From Onchidella celtica (lineage: Eukaryota > Mollusca > Gastropoda > Systellommatophora > Onchidiidae), in assembly GCA_963931925.1 (NCBI GenBank), contig OZ007582.1:36833339-36897338 (forward strand): a stretch of 64,000 bases of DNA. Reading direction: 5' to 3'. The translations under genes were made by a program, and so were the position numbers. The notes below the pieces were generated by a model. The model saw only the letters and a list, made by a program, of their open reading frames with translations. It searched no databases and was not told where the DNA came from. Shown in pieces: positions 15,001 through 25,000 of this stretch; position 1 is the stretch's first letter, and every line of letters starts with the position of its first letter.

Positions 15001-15182
15001 GTGTAATCTGCCTTGTCAGAAAATCCACATACATGTCTTAACCGTCGACACCAAGTGCCGAAGGAGCAGGTCATTAATTCATCTCCTCCTTGATTTGATT
15101 TCACCAGCTGGTAAAAGTCAGGTTTGCTGCAGTTTTGACTTTGCTTCTTTGATTTGGAAGTCTGAGCCAGCGAGTTGCCCAT
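93..15182 (-). CDS. Unrecognised nine-exon protein, possibly N-myristoylated
   Basis: Coding exons in transcript order: 15182-14914, 14378-14309, 13851-13615, 12672-12475, 10188-10075, 6922-6803, 1475-1429, 1203-1092 and about 404-93. All joins are GT-AG and the phases agree at every junction (2, then 0 five times, 2, 0), giving 1479 nt or 492 residues. The start is the ATG at 15182: an in-frame TGA lies just upstream, inside an exon whose acceptor is at 15203, so a 5' UTR intron is likely. The N-terminus MGNSLAQTSKSKK fits a myristoylation site followed by basic residues. A basic stretch (RRKRK) lies near residue 170. The middle is beta-rich, with a fibronectin-III-like look (WYEVYISPNS). 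Cysteine-rich CDKCYQTVCK opens exon 6. I recognise no family. The exon 5 donor and last-exon acceptor are weak, and extra phase-0 exons between exons 4 and 6 cannot be excluded. The last exon is the least certain part. Confidence 0.68.
1225..1300 (-). repeat. SINE/LINE-tail-like fragment with AAT repeat
   Basis: An (AAT)n run is followed by a stretch containing GGTGCTTTACAG. This resembles the gcgcttta/ataat tails of the repeat copies at 18246, 19050 and 51830. It lies in the intron just upstream of exon 8 of the minus-strand gene. Short and diverged. Confidence 0.4.
1981..2255 (+). mobile_element. tRNA-derived SINE, copy 1
   Basis: The tRNA-like head (GTTGGTTTAGAGGCAAGGTG as box A region; a GAGTTCAGTTCCCC box B) is followed by a body shared with copies at 18639, 40454 and 54599: CAGGCATGTTGGAA, GGATCGAGCACCTAGTCTTC and the CTTGGCAGTTGAAA motif. 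This copy has the most mutations of the four. It sits in an intron, antisense to the host gene. Confidence 0.8.
2720..2914. repeat. Foldback element, arms of about 65 bp
   Basis: The left arm (from ATCTAAGTACCATTTAACTA) and right arm (ending AAATGGCTCCTAGAC) are inverted copies of each other. Both carry the AAAAAACATCATTTCAGTAC core or its complement. About 60 bp of unique sequence forms the loop. No open frame; probably a small non-autonomous DNA element. Confidence 0.7.
3229..3535. mobile_element. hAT-like MITE
   Basis: The ends are CAGTGTTTCTCA and TGAGAAACACTG, a perfect 12-bp terminal inverted repeat of a common hAT type. The flanking 8-mers CTCTGAGC and CTCTACGC agree at 6 of 8 positions, consistent with a decayed 8-bp target duplication. 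There is no transposase inside the 307 bp. Confidence 0.72.
4717..5447. repeat. 44-bp minisatellite, left block
   Basis: About 16 tandem copies of a 44-bp unit containing GAATAGGACATTTTTAAAGA and CTGTCTGC(A/G)CTGTGGACA. Units differ at a few diagnostic sites (aaagattatctg, catatgacat, acagtctgc), so their order can be followed. Each unit holds a TTAA. The array continues at 6219 after an inserted element. It lies in the intron between exons 6 and 7 of the minus-strand gene. Confidence 0.95.
5448..6218. mobile_element. piggyBac-like MITE inserted in the minisatellite
   Basis: A 771-bp GC-richer block interrupts the minisatellite exactly at its TTAA and is flanked by TTAA on both sides (5444-5447, 6219-6222). 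The ends CCCATACCCCGCGCG and, on the other strand, CCCTCACCCTGCGCG match at 12 of 15 positions. Subterminal GGTCAGTGACC-type palindromes occur near both ends. TTAA duplication with CCC-starting ends is the hallmark of piggyBac-type elements. There is no transposase frame, so it is non-autonomous. Confidence 0.8.
6219..6490. repeat. 44-bp minisatellite, right block
   Basis: Continuation of the array at 4717 on the far side of the piggyBac-like insertion, about six units. The last units decay into TTTTTCAAGGCCTGGAG. The order of variant units at 6256-6440 repeats that at 5132-5300. Confidence 0.92.
7200..7460 (+). repeat. Dispersed repeat shared with 44.2 and 46.2 kb
   Basis: Shares ordered blocks with 44195-44700 and 46195-46445: a GACATTT(T)GC(G/C)GA start, GTTCTCTTTCCCAATTTTAT-like middle, TCAATCCTCATTTTCTTGAA, and ACAACAATATGGAAA near the end. 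No coding frame. The element type is not determined. Confidence 0.6.
7955..8320. repeat. Diverged foldback element
   Basis: AGAAAACCCGGCTTAAGTCG near 7970 is inverted as CGACTTAAGCCTGGTTTTCT near 8300, and the flanking AAATC/TTTTGAGAAAA stretches are also inverted. Part of the interior (CTGTAGATGAGCAGTGAACA) resembles, on the other strand, 54420-54480. No protein. Confidence 0.5.
8433..8664. mobile_element. TTAA-type MITE, family A copy 1
   Basis: Begins TTAACCCGTTCAATAC and is colinear with the element at 38126-38343. Shared blocks include GATTTAGAGTCATATTTAC and TTTGAGAAAATCTAGCTTTC, followed by GTCAGTGGTCAAAGG. Its right end has decayed and no longer shows GGGTTAA. Confidence 0.6.
8969..9102. 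mobile_element. TTAA-type palindromic MITE
   Basis: Flanked by TTAA on both sides (8965-8968 and 9103-9106). The ends CCTCTTCAATGCCTGTAG and, on the other strand, CCCCTTCACTGCCTGTAG form a near-perfect inverted repeat. It continues into further GTACGAC/GTCGTAC palindromes, so the whole 134 bp could fold. Another related left end (TTAACCTCCTCACTGCC) lies at 8873. Confidence 0.68.
10527..10712 (-). repeat. Dispersed repeat, pair with 26.9 kb
   Basis: Read on the minus strand it is similar to 26887-27080 on the plus strand: both contain GACACAAAGCA, AAATACTTCTCCA(C/T)CATTT and the AAGGAAGCC/ATGGAAGCC region. The resulting reading frames look alike only because of this repeat. Lies between exons 4 and 5 of the minus-strand gene. 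Confidence 0.5.
10770..11636 (+). mobile_element. Solo LTR, family 1 copy 1
   Basis: An 867-bp unit that starts TGTCACGAG and ends TTTGTGACA, flanked by the 5-bp duplication CTGCC (10765-10769 and 11637-11641). It contains an AATAAA at 11530. No gag-pol or primer-binding region follows, so recombination probably removed the interior. An inverted relative lies at 41103-42229. Embedded antisense between exons 4 and 5 of the minus-strand gene's long intron. Confidence 0.85.
11732..12003. mobile_element. GGGAGG-type MITE
   Basis: Left end GGGGGGATGTCATACTAAT and right end, read inverted, GGGAGGCATCTTACTAATC. Inside are two tandem units with CAGTCAGATGCTGGCAGACA and TAAATCCGGGAAGAC. The same units build the large palindrome at 62248-63637. 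TTA lies near both flanks, which hints at a 3-bp duplication, but this is not certain. Confidence 0.6.
13103..13393. mobile_element. TTAA-type MITE in an intron
   Basis: Begins TTAACCCCTTCCCTGCTTT and ends GGCAAGCAGGGGGTTAC. Inverted ends with TTAA/TTAC flanks place it with the other TTAA-type elements. Interior palindromes (CAGAACTGTTC) are present. It lies between exons 3 and 4 of the minus-strand gene. Confidence 0.55.
13938..14167. mobile_element. TTAA-type MITE in an intron
   Basis: Begins TTACCCCTTTTTCTGCC and ends GGCAACAAGAGGGTTAA. The interior has paired ATATCGGCCAATAT/CCAATATATTGGCC motifs also seen in the element at 35197. It lies between exons 2 and 3 of the minus-strand gene. 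Confidence 0.55.
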
Positions 15183-15375
15183 CCCGGCGAACTTTCACAG
15201 CGCCTGTGGAGAAATAGGATGGACTCCTTTAAAATAACCAGTTTGTGCAACCCTGCATGTGTTCTGCAGTTCTTGTTGCTTTTTTTTTTTTTAAACTTTG
15301 TCAATTCATTGAAATTATAAATATAGCCTTTATGCAAGAGTGAGTCATTTTCTCTTAGGAGTGCATTAAAACATG

Positions 15376-16548
15376 TGTCACGATTAAGGTTGATGACCTT
15401 GTACGCCACGAGTATAGAGAGGGTAAACTTAGTAGGGGAGAAGGGGAGTTTAAAGTTGTTGACTAGCATGAAAGATTACTATCACGAGGAAGGTCGGTGG
15501 CCTTGTGCGCCACGAGTCTAGGGGGGTGAGCTTAGCAGGGGAAAACACGGTTTTTAACATTGTTGACGAGCGTGGATAGATACACACGACTCGCTTTAAA
15601 CTAGTCGCGTGTGCAAAAACCTCCCAAATTATTCGTTCCTAAAGGAAGACGCAGCGAGAAGTGGTCCGGGCGACAGGTGGAAGGTCGTGCCATGGGGACC
15701 AGGGGTGTTAGGTATGTGAGGAATCTATGAATGTTCCCAAGTTATTCATTCCTAAAAGGAAGACGCAGAATTTATCGGTCCGGGCGACAAGTGGAAGGTC
15801 GTGCCAGTGGGGACCAGAAGTGTTAGGTGTGTGAGGGATCCATGATGTTCACATGTATTTCCCAATAAGAAGAATTTAATCGGTCCGGGCGACAAGTGGA
15901 AGGTCGTGCCATGGGGACCAGAAGTTGAGGAGTTCTGATGATAGGATGGGAACCCATCAGAAGCTCGTGATTTGCGATGGCGGGTGTGAACCGTCGATGT
16001 GCTGTGTGTGTTTGCAGAAGAAGAGTCTTTGAGGACGGGCTGATAACCCCTCAAGGAGCTAGTAATCTACGATGGCGGGTGTGAACTGTGTGTTCTTATT
16101 TGTGTGAAGCCAGGGACGTCTGTTTCCCCTTTTATTGTCGAAGTTAGAGATCTAGAAAGGATCGTGTGAACTCTGGAGACGTGAAACTGCATCAACGAGG
16201 AGGGCAGCTGTTGACAGAGACTATTAAGTATACGTAGTTAAGTTTATAGACAGAGGGATTAGATCTAGATGTGAAACGGGGAATAGATAATAGCCATGAT
16301 CCCCAAGAGTAAATTTGAAATTATATCTCTGTTTTTGTGATTATGTATGTGATTATCATGAGTTGAATGTTTTGACATAAGTTTTGTCATGCATTTATAA
16401 TTAAATATCGTTTAATTTAAATCTCACTCCATGTGTCCGTTGATCGCTGGTCTGCTTGCTTGGCTTGTTAGCTGGGTTTGAAAGGTAAATAAGTTAGGTA
16501 CTCATCACACACGTGGTCGTGACCATCTCCACGCACGTGATCGTGACA
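15376..16548. mobile_element. LTR-like unit, family 2
   Basis: Starts TGTCACGAT and ends ATCGTGACA (9-bp inverted ends), flanked by CATG on both sides (15372-15375, 16549-16552). The 1173 bp carries internal tandem duplications: two copies of a block with CCTTGTGCGCCACGAGTCTA (15386 and 15487), and three copies with GGAAGGTCGTGCCA (15606-15950). No protein-coding frame. Its inner edge is only about 170 bp upstream of the acceptor that precedes the first coding exon of the minus-strand gene. Confidence 0.7.
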
Positions 16549-18245
16549 CATGACAGAAGGTTAACATATGGTTGAGTGATCAGTGTTGTAATATGGGAGA
16601 GTGACTCTAATGAGGCTATGATCTCCAACCTTCCATGGAAATGCAATAGAGCATGAAAAATAAATATACACACGCTGTATGTATGGTAAGGTTTAATAAG
16701 GAGAAGTGCTAACAAACTAAAGTAAGTTCTGCATACAAATAGGAAATAATCCTAAGGAAGTTTTAGAACATGGAATTTCCTGTTCTGGAGAGGGAATTCC
16801 CAATGTTAAAACTTACAATCTAGGTCAAGCTTACAGCAGAAATGTTCCATTTGGTCTTCATGTAAGGAATGTGTACTGGGTCAATGTGTCCTGACACTCT
16901 AAATAACATGAACTGTTTGAAAAGAATTATATTTGTGTCCTTAACAGTAACACTGCTGCATCTGGTATATTAATAATATTACATTATGCCTTACTAAGCT
17001 TCACATTAAAAACCGCAGGCCCATGGCATGAATTTTATCAAAATACATTCATCATGCAAATTTACACAAACTGCTATCAATTTATGTGGTAGTAAAATAC
17101 AACGACTGATGTATAGTAGAGAGTTTCTTTCACATTCCATACCATCAAAAGCACCAATGTCCTCCCAAAAAGTGCTTGTTTTTCTTGGGGTAAAACAAAT
17201 CTTCACTGAGGAGACAGTGCTTGTTACAGATGTGGCAAGCCTAAAAACCGAGATGACTGTTCCGATGTTGAGAGATTGTCCCTTAACTGAAACAGGGAGA
17301 AAATACATGGAGCAGGGGTCAGCAAACTGTCAGAGAAGAAAAGCTTTCACTTGAAATTTTCAACAGAATTCAACTTTTTAAGAATGTGCCATAACACGCA
17401 TTAAAGTCTATTACTAGAATGATTTTTTCTCATAATTTAAAGATTTTTTTTTTATAACCAGCAATTAAGAAAATGAAAAAGCCAAAAATCGTCAGCATTC
17501 CCTAAGATGCAGTAACTCAAAAATTTGAAAAACTGATATTTATATGTATCAATTTTCACTGAAAGCCGCATCGAATGATCTTCTAAGCCAAAAAATATGT
17601 GCACAGCAAATTTTCGAAAAATGCATTAGAACTAGAACAATTGTACTAGTTTTGTGCTTCTCCAGAAAAGTAGTCAAAGCAGATTAATACAGTTTTAGGG
17701 AATGGTGACAAGATGAAAGTTAAAAGAGCCGAGATTGCCGACCTTGATATACAGCTGGTCTGCTCAAAGACCCTTTTGGCCTGACAAAGACATAGGCCTA
17801 GTTCAAGCATTTCATTTAGGCTACGTATTACATCAATGTTTACAAACGATTGGAAAGTGATTTGTGGTGCGCCAGGTTAAACTGAAATTCCAGCTAATCT
17901 ATCTGGTTGCACAATGGTTCAGATGTTCACATTTGATTCAGATGTTCACATTGGTTCAGATGTTCACATTGGTTCAGACACTGAAGTGAACATACAGAAC
18001 AGGACATGGGAACAACTCTGAGCTTTGTCAAGTTCGTGAAACTCAAAGTTCAGGGATTTATTTACCCCATATTATATCAATGTTCACAAAAACTGAAACC
18101 TGGCTTGCGGCAATAAGGTGTTTACTCGAACTTCAAGACCATTTTTGCTGGTTGTGCAATGTCTTAAGTTATTTGATGGCAGGCTCTGGTTTGACAAGAA
18201 TGAAAACATAGTTCAAAAACAATTAATCTTATCATTGTTTACAAA
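16549..18245. other. Intergenic stretch, no supported gene
   Basis: AT-rich. It includes three nearby GGTTCAGATGTTCACATT repeats (about 17915-17970). A short open frame on the minus strand at 17308-17006 sits after a good acceptor (CTCCCTGTTTCAG), but I cannot connect it to any gene. Confidence 0.5.
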
Positions 18246-18510
18246 AGAATAATAATGTATAGCATTTATATAGCGCATATCCATTTAAAATGCTCTATGC
18301 GCTTTACAGAAACAACATGTCAACCACAGAGCAGAATGGAGCTGCCGGCGAAGCGCTCAACACACTGCACTGCTTCTTTCTCTCTCCCCGTCTCGCTCAC
18401 TCTCTCTCTCTCTATCTCAGAGCAAATTGTAACGCAGCCTGTTAGGCGCAGTTCACAACTCACAACAGTTCACAACTCACAGCAGTTCACAACTCACATC
18501 AGTTCACACA
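18246..18510 (+). repeat. SINE-like family B copy 1
   Basis: Contains TTATATAGCGC, CTCTATGCGCTTTACAGA, a CT-rich run, and GAGCAAATTGTAACGCAGCC followed by TTAGGCGCAGTTCACAACTC. The last block is duplicated (CAGTTCACAACTCACA) three times. Inverted relative at 51830-52050. Confidence 0.65.
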
Positions 18511-18638
18511 ACACACAGCTCAAATAATATTTGAATATTTATTAATAACAATATATATTTAATAATGAATAATAAATTCTGGCGGGGGGGGGGGGGGGTG
18601 ATATGGATAACTTTTAATCTATTAATTTCAATTTTCAA

Positions 18639-18900
18639 TTTTGCCCGGGCAGCGGCCTTTCGGCCTGCTCTTTACGATTTCCAACTGCCAAGGTATCTTT
18701 AACGTGCGCAACGTGCACACGGGCCCTCCGAATTTTTTCGTCCTTATCCGAGAAGACTAGGTACTCGATCCTACCCCCCAATAGGACCAGGGACTTGAAA
18801 ATATGAGAAAAATCCAATTTCCAACATGCCTGCACTGCCCGGGTTTAGAACCCGGGACCCTTGGCATGAGAGGCGAGCACCTTGCCTCTAGAGGCAATGT
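18639..18900 (-). mobile_element. tRNA-derived SINE, copy 2
   Basis: Minus-strand copy of the SINE. Its head reads GAGGCAAGGTGCTCGCCTCT with box-B-like GGGTTCTAAACCCGG, then CAGGCATGTTGGAA and the GATCGAGTACCTAGTCTTCT body, ending at GGCCGCTGCCCGGGCAAAAT. A poly-G run lies just outside the 3' end. Confidence 0.85.
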
Positions 18901-19049
18901 GATGTGATGTGTGGCAATTTGGTTATTTGGTGTTTATGTAAATCTGATTTGCAAGGCCATATTACTGGTTGAGCACTGGCTAAAATGATAGACAGATCAC
19001 CAAGAATGTCTTTGGCATGACTTTGAATTCCGGTTGCTTTTGTCATTTT

Positions 19050-19215
19050 GGATAATAATAATAATAATAATGGAGATCATTTATATGGCGCCTAATCCAA
19101 ACAAGTTTGCCCTAAGCACTTTACAGAAAGGCTTGTTCTCTCGATTTGCATCTCTCTCTCTTTCTTCCTCCCCATCTCTCTCTACTCTCCCTATCGCAGT
19201 AATGATTACTGAGTG
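19050..19215 (+). repeat. SINE-like family B copy 2 (partial)
   Basis: (AAT)n followed by GGAGATCATTTATATGGCGC, CTAATCCAAACAAGTTTGCC, GCACTTTACAG and a CT-rich run. It matches the inverted complement of 51950-52040 closely. It lacks the GTAACGCAGCC block. Confidence 0.65.
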
Positions 19216-21719
19216 ACAAAATCTTAAGATAATATTTAAAACAAGAAGAAAATAAAGTGAGAATTAGAATAATTAGATGCAGAAATTGTGACATAACCCA
19301 AATGACCTTGAGACGAACCACATTCTGGACAAACACTACATCATATGATCTAATGCAGTCACACACTTGGTAAAAGGAATCATCAAAATAAACCCAGCTG
19401 TCACAAAATTAATGACTCTCCTGATCTTTCACAGTACATATTATTTTAATAAATAATGTAAATTACTTGTGTTGTTTTACATCGTCACACAGTTTTCCCC
19501 TCTGATGCACACACAAATGTACAACAGTAGGGAAACCGTATCTCATTCAACATAGTTCAACAATAAAATATTTAAATACAAGCTTGCAAAGTCATGACTT
19601 ACTTAGGGAATGAGTTATAATCTTCGTCTGTTCTCTTTATCAACGATTACCTTTAATGAAAAGTTTATGTCATTATCAATAATCCCATTACAAGGACATC
19701 CCAGTGCGTGGATATACTGAAGAGTTAAATGGTGCACAGCAGTTTGAACTGATGACCAACTTTTAATTTTAAGTTCTAATATGACATTAGGTTTCCAAGT
19801 CAATAATATTCTGAGTCAGAGAATCAACATGTGAGGGAACTTCCTGATGGTTTCCTCCACCGACTGCTCTAAATCAGAAAGCCTGAGATGGAGTGAATGC
19901 ACAAAGTTTATTATCAGATTAACAACCCAGAACTAAATGATATTTTCACTGCATTCTTTAAATCTATATTAGTTCTCTGGAGAGAAACAGGTGAGAAAGA
20001 GAGAGAATAAGAGATTAACCCACTGATAGAGAAGGTCTAAAGGAGTCAGCAGCATGGGTTATGTGATAGGACAAGTGTAAGAGGGTAGGGAGGGGGGTGT
20101 CAAGTAGCAGCTGCATGGATCATTCCCTCTCCCCCCCCCCACACACACACTCCCATGAACACATACGCACAGCAGAATTCCTAACCCTGCAGCACAATAA
20201 TATTATAATACTGTATAATAATATAAATTAATGTTGTTTTACAAATTATTTGCACAAAGGTGTACACATTGCCTTAGAAATTACATAAAGTATTTTTCAT
20301 ACAGAAAAAGACATATAGATCTAGGCCTATTTCATGAAGACTCCTCGGTGCTTTAGTGAATCCGGCCAATGCTTTGTCACAGAACTGAATAGTCTTTAAA
20401 TGCCCCCCCCCCCCCTTGCTCCCAACGTGAAAGTTCTCCTTTCAAGCCTCTCCAATCTTTTGCTTATGATCGTCTGTGCAGGAATACAAGTTTCTCTATC
20501 AATTCATTTTTGAGATAAAATTAGTGCTGATGTAAAAAATAACTTCGGAAATTCTGGTCACTGGATTTATCGGTTCCACAGTACTGCAAGAGAAACAACG
20601 GCCCAGACTGAGTCGCCTAATGTTATTCAGTGCGATCGTCATTGTGCTTTCTCTGTCAACACTAGTCCTAGCTCTAACCCAGTCTCCTACAGAATAGAGG
20701 CATGTTTCAAGATAAAACACTTGACTTCCCGTCATGATTAATGGTCGCATTTTGAACATTCAACTTTTAACGAACTCCTAGTCTTAAGCTATTCCTCTTG
20801 CAAGGGACGCCAACAGGCGCAGTAGCTGAAGTAAGCCCACAATGACCACAGCTTGCTGGTGATCTAACCATGGCATGGCAGTTTTATACATTGTAATAAT
20901 GACATGCATACCTGATATGTGAATCACAAAAATGTAAACGTAAACAAAATGCCGCATTCACCCAAGATCTGCAGTAAAAATTTGCGCCAGCCAACAGTAG
21001 ATTAAAGCGCAATATAAACTCACGTTTTTTTTAGCACTTCCCCTGCTCGAGGCCAACGCGGTGAGAGAAGCAGTTATCATCGATTGACAATTCTTGCAGG
21101 TCAGTCTGCACTCCCAGTTAGAGAATTTCTTCACAGTGCTGATTTCATTGCGTACTGCAGCGATGCTCTTTCCACTCCGACACTGAACAAACCTTTCCCT
21201 TTGCACTTGCTTGGGTTGTCCCCACCAGCCGATGATGATGATAATATATTCCTGGAAGGAAAAAATAACCCCTGCATTCGGGAAATGCTGTGAGGCCGAG
21301 TCGACTTACACCGAGAGATGTCAATCTAAAACAAACTTGCCTTACTGAGAAACCAACTGACTTTGCCTTCCCTTGCCTTTCGTCACTATAAGACAAAAAT
21401 GCGGTTAGATATGCGGTTGTGACATTCATGCGAGAGATTTGATAGGCTACTGTCAGTATTGGCACTTATCAGCTGTGTTGCTAAAAATAGAATCTAGCCA
21501 AAACAATTGGTGTTTTGTCTGGACAGAATTGCCAAATGAGCTCGACAAAGACAGAGATCTTGCACAAGTGAAATATGAACTTGGTTACAAGATAGGGGCT
21601 TTGCATTAGCTAATTTATGACTCCACAAGTCACAACAACGACCAAGCAATTGTGTGGAAATTTTCCCCCGCAGTTCCCGATTCGCATTTCCGACAAAGTA
21701 GGTCAAGGAGGTGCCGTGG
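19216..21719. other. Intergenic stretch, no supported gene
   Basis: Short open frames only, none with a convincing chain of splice sites. There are poly-C runs at about 20130 and 20405. A minus-strand acceptor-like TTTCTCTTGCAG occurs near 20590 but no matching exon series was found; a 5' UTR exon of the gene ending at 93 could lie here. Confidence 0.4.
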
Positions 21720-21727
21720 TCACGTGA
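21720..21727. promoter_or_regulatory. Palindromic E-box upstream of COA3
   Basis: TCACGTGA, a perfect 8-bp palindrome of the USF/MITF type, 282 bp before the COA3 start codon. Its position fits a promoter-proximal site, but this is a single short motif without other support. Confidence 0.3.
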
Positions 21728-22008
21728 TCTAAATATTTACCTTGTAACATAAAAAGTAATCGAAACAGTATTTGATATAGAATTTTAACTTCTTTTGCGA
21801 AAGAGTATGACGTAAATTAAAAACATATGGTTCTCTTTTCAACTTCAAATTGCTGTCTGAACGATTAAGGTCATCCGATTATGAGAGGTCAAAGACACTT
21901 TAAACAGAGTATTTCATGCAGTTCTTATCCACTTTATATTGCCGCTGGAGCCAGTGGAAACTCAGAGTACTTCTTTATCGTTTACTTTGAGCGTTCTCAA
22001 TAACAATC

Positions 22009-25000
22009 ATGGCTGACGAAAATCGCACGCCGAAGGTCGACAAGACACCCTCACAGGCACAATCAGATAAGTTCTTCGTGCAAAAAGCAGAAAAGATATA
22101 TGAGAAGAAAGGAAAACGGCTTTCAGCTCTTAAGGGAAGGAACAGACTCGTAGGCCTGCTTCTGACTGGCGGCGTTCTTTCCATTTGTATCCTTTGAAGT
22201 TGAGCTTATAATAAGTTACGTAAAACTAGATCTAGATCTAGATATCTAGATCTAGATATAGAATCTAGATATCTAGTACTGTAGTGTTACTTGACATTAT
22301 GATTATCACGGTGTTATCGCAACTTCATAAATGGTTTCACACCAGACTAAGCACGCTAGGAGGCTTTAAATTTAAATGATTATTCATTTAGACAAAATTA
22401 AAGCGTCTGTTAATATCCTATAAAAATGTCAAATTTGTGACTCAATCTGTTCATTTAATTTACAAAGTGCTTATAAATTCGCAGATGGGTTTTTTTTCGG
22501 TTTTGTGATGTCTACTTTGGAAAAGTTCTCCCACATTCCGCAGTCTGCGATGGCGCAATTGCAAGCATCTGCGCGTAATATAATATTACTAACCCTTTAC
22601 TTGCCAATGCCGGAAAGTTACAATTTTCATATTCCTTGTCACTTTCAGATAGGATTAGCGCAGTCCCTTCAAGTCATGAATGTGAATCTACATAGTGAAA
22701 TATATCAATTTTCAACAAAGGATTTCCACTTTTCTATAAATTTACAAGCTGTACTACAACTCTCAACCCACGAGTTTGCACTGATGGCACTGAAAGGGCT
22801 AAAAAACCAGTTAGAGGGTCCAGTCTATCTCGGGTTCAATCTCATGCCGGAGCATTTTATTTTTTTAGACCTAGGATTGCTCATTTTTAGGGAAAAATTT
22901 TTTTTTTAAATAGAGGATTTTGCAAAATTGATGTCGTGGGGAAATTAATCAATGTTACTATTGTGCTCCAGATTACTTTATTCCTGTTCATTTTATTATT
23001 CCTGTTCACTGAACGGGACAGAAATAAAACTGTAGGCTAACTTAAATTTTTTATTTACAGTGCAATCCTGATATCTCGACATCAGTGGGACCGTCTGACT
23101 TGTGTCGAGTAAAGAGAAAAGTCGAAATAGCAGATTAGTGGTGGAAGAGAAAAAAAAGGGGGGGAGGGAGATCACACATCCCCATAATGGGAAGGAAGTG
23201 TCCAATAAATAACGCAATTATGTCCCTTTTTCTTTTAATTATCGGCATATTGTCACCTGTTCCTCCGATATCACTGTTGTGCGGAGCAGTTGCGTGGGAA
23301 AGATTAACTGATATCGGAGAAATGCTGTAGCTATCAAATGCGCAGTCCTTTACTGTTGTTGTTTTTTTTAACCTCGACCTGACTGTTTCTTTAGAAGTGA
23401 TGACAGCGATACACACACAGTACGGCAGTTAACCGAGAGATCTAGGTCAAGGCCTAGTATCAACGGCGCATGAATGTTTTGTGGGGAAAAAATAATTACT
23501 CAGTCTGTAGTAGTCTGTACCTTTACTGCCGTACGCTTATGCAAGGCACTCCACACTCGCGTTACTGAAGCCAAGGGTCATCCTCTGTGTTCACACACCC
23601 CCTCTCCTACCCCTCCCCGCCACCACCGCAAACAGAAATAAAGAGATCTTATATGCGGGGAGTTGCGTGGGCATTTTTGGTAGCACAGTAGTAGATCTAG
23701 TGCACTTGTTTTGCCACGGTTGGGGAGAAATGTGTCGATATAAGAGGAAAGAACGGATTAACACGTCGAGTTACGGGGAAATATTTAGTGGCATTAAAGA
23801 AGGAATAGGTTGGGACTTAAAAATTGTGTCGAGTTACCCAGAATGTCGAGAAAAGCCATGTCGAGATTTAAGTGGATTGGACTGTATAATGTTTGTAAAT
23901 GATTTATTTTAGTCAGCTAATCTCTCTCCACAATAATCTGGATCTATTTGCCAAGTTTTGTTCTATTACTTTTTTTTGTTTCCATGGAAGTTTAATTCAT
24001 TTTTATTTGCTCTGCCTGACTTTCTCTGTGATTTCACACCCGACAAAATTATCTAATAATAATAATTTATCTAAAAAATTTGAAAAAAATATTTTTAAAG
24101 TCCTAGTCACAATTTTATACTCTGGAGCAAAGCAACGATGATCAGTGGGAGAAAACGCAGAAAAAAAGTGACCAAAAAAAAAAGTCAGATCTTGCAGAGC
24201 CCCGAACCCCCACCCCCCAACTCGGCAGGCAAGTTTACTTCTGGTAGGTTTTTGGAATTGAAAAAAGGAATGAGCGGCAGTGGAAGACAAACTCCTCTGG
24301 CTTTCCGATTTCTGATTTCCCCTCGACACGCTGTTTGTTTACAATGGTCCGTTTTCTGAATGAGAGGTGATGCGCATCGTTTGTTTTGGTCATATGATTG
24401 AGATGGACGCTCGGGTGGCCGCCTCTGGCTTCTCACTTGTCAGGCGAAGGAATTGTTCGTTTCAGCTTTTCAACGTATGTTTGTGATGTTAATCTGATCT
24501 TTCTAGACTTTTATCACTCGCTAAAATTCTCTATTCAGAGGGCTTTGGCTCTCACCTGCCTGTTATGGTACTTGGGCGATTTTGTATCCCATAGACAGCT
24601 CTAGCAATCAAAATTGTTTTGGTGAAAGTTTCATTGACAGCTCGACCGAACGCCATTTCAACTCTTTATCCATGGAATTTTTTTCATGTTTTCAGGGAGG
24701 TGTTTTTGTGGCTATTTTTTTTTTGCGTCAATAAGTAAAACTGCTATTTCAAGCCCAATATGTATAGTAACATAAGCATGTAATATACCAAATTGAAGGA
24801 TATTGCAAGCAGAAATGGATGATGTAGGAATTATGAATGTGTGTCCTTTATAAGAGTAAAATCATGAATTGGAATAGATAGAGGAAGAAATAGTGCGAAG
24901 TAGCAGTCGGTGCTGTCAGCGTTCTTACGAGGTGACCGGAAATATCGACTAACGCTGTGAGCGTTGTTGCGTGGTTAAAGAGTTAAGGAGCTCTTCCTAA

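Noticed and set aside
17006-17308. Candidate exon on the minus strand after a good acceptor
   Set aside because: No donor in phase and no partner exons; alternative frames give only short cysteine-containing peptides.
21145-21465. 106-residue minus-strand frame upstream of COA3, considered as a divergent partner gene
   Set aside because: No convincing splice sites or recognisable domain.
22505-22909. 134-residue frame in the COA3 intron
   Set aside because: Spans a TTAA-type MITE and its flanks; no conserved motif.
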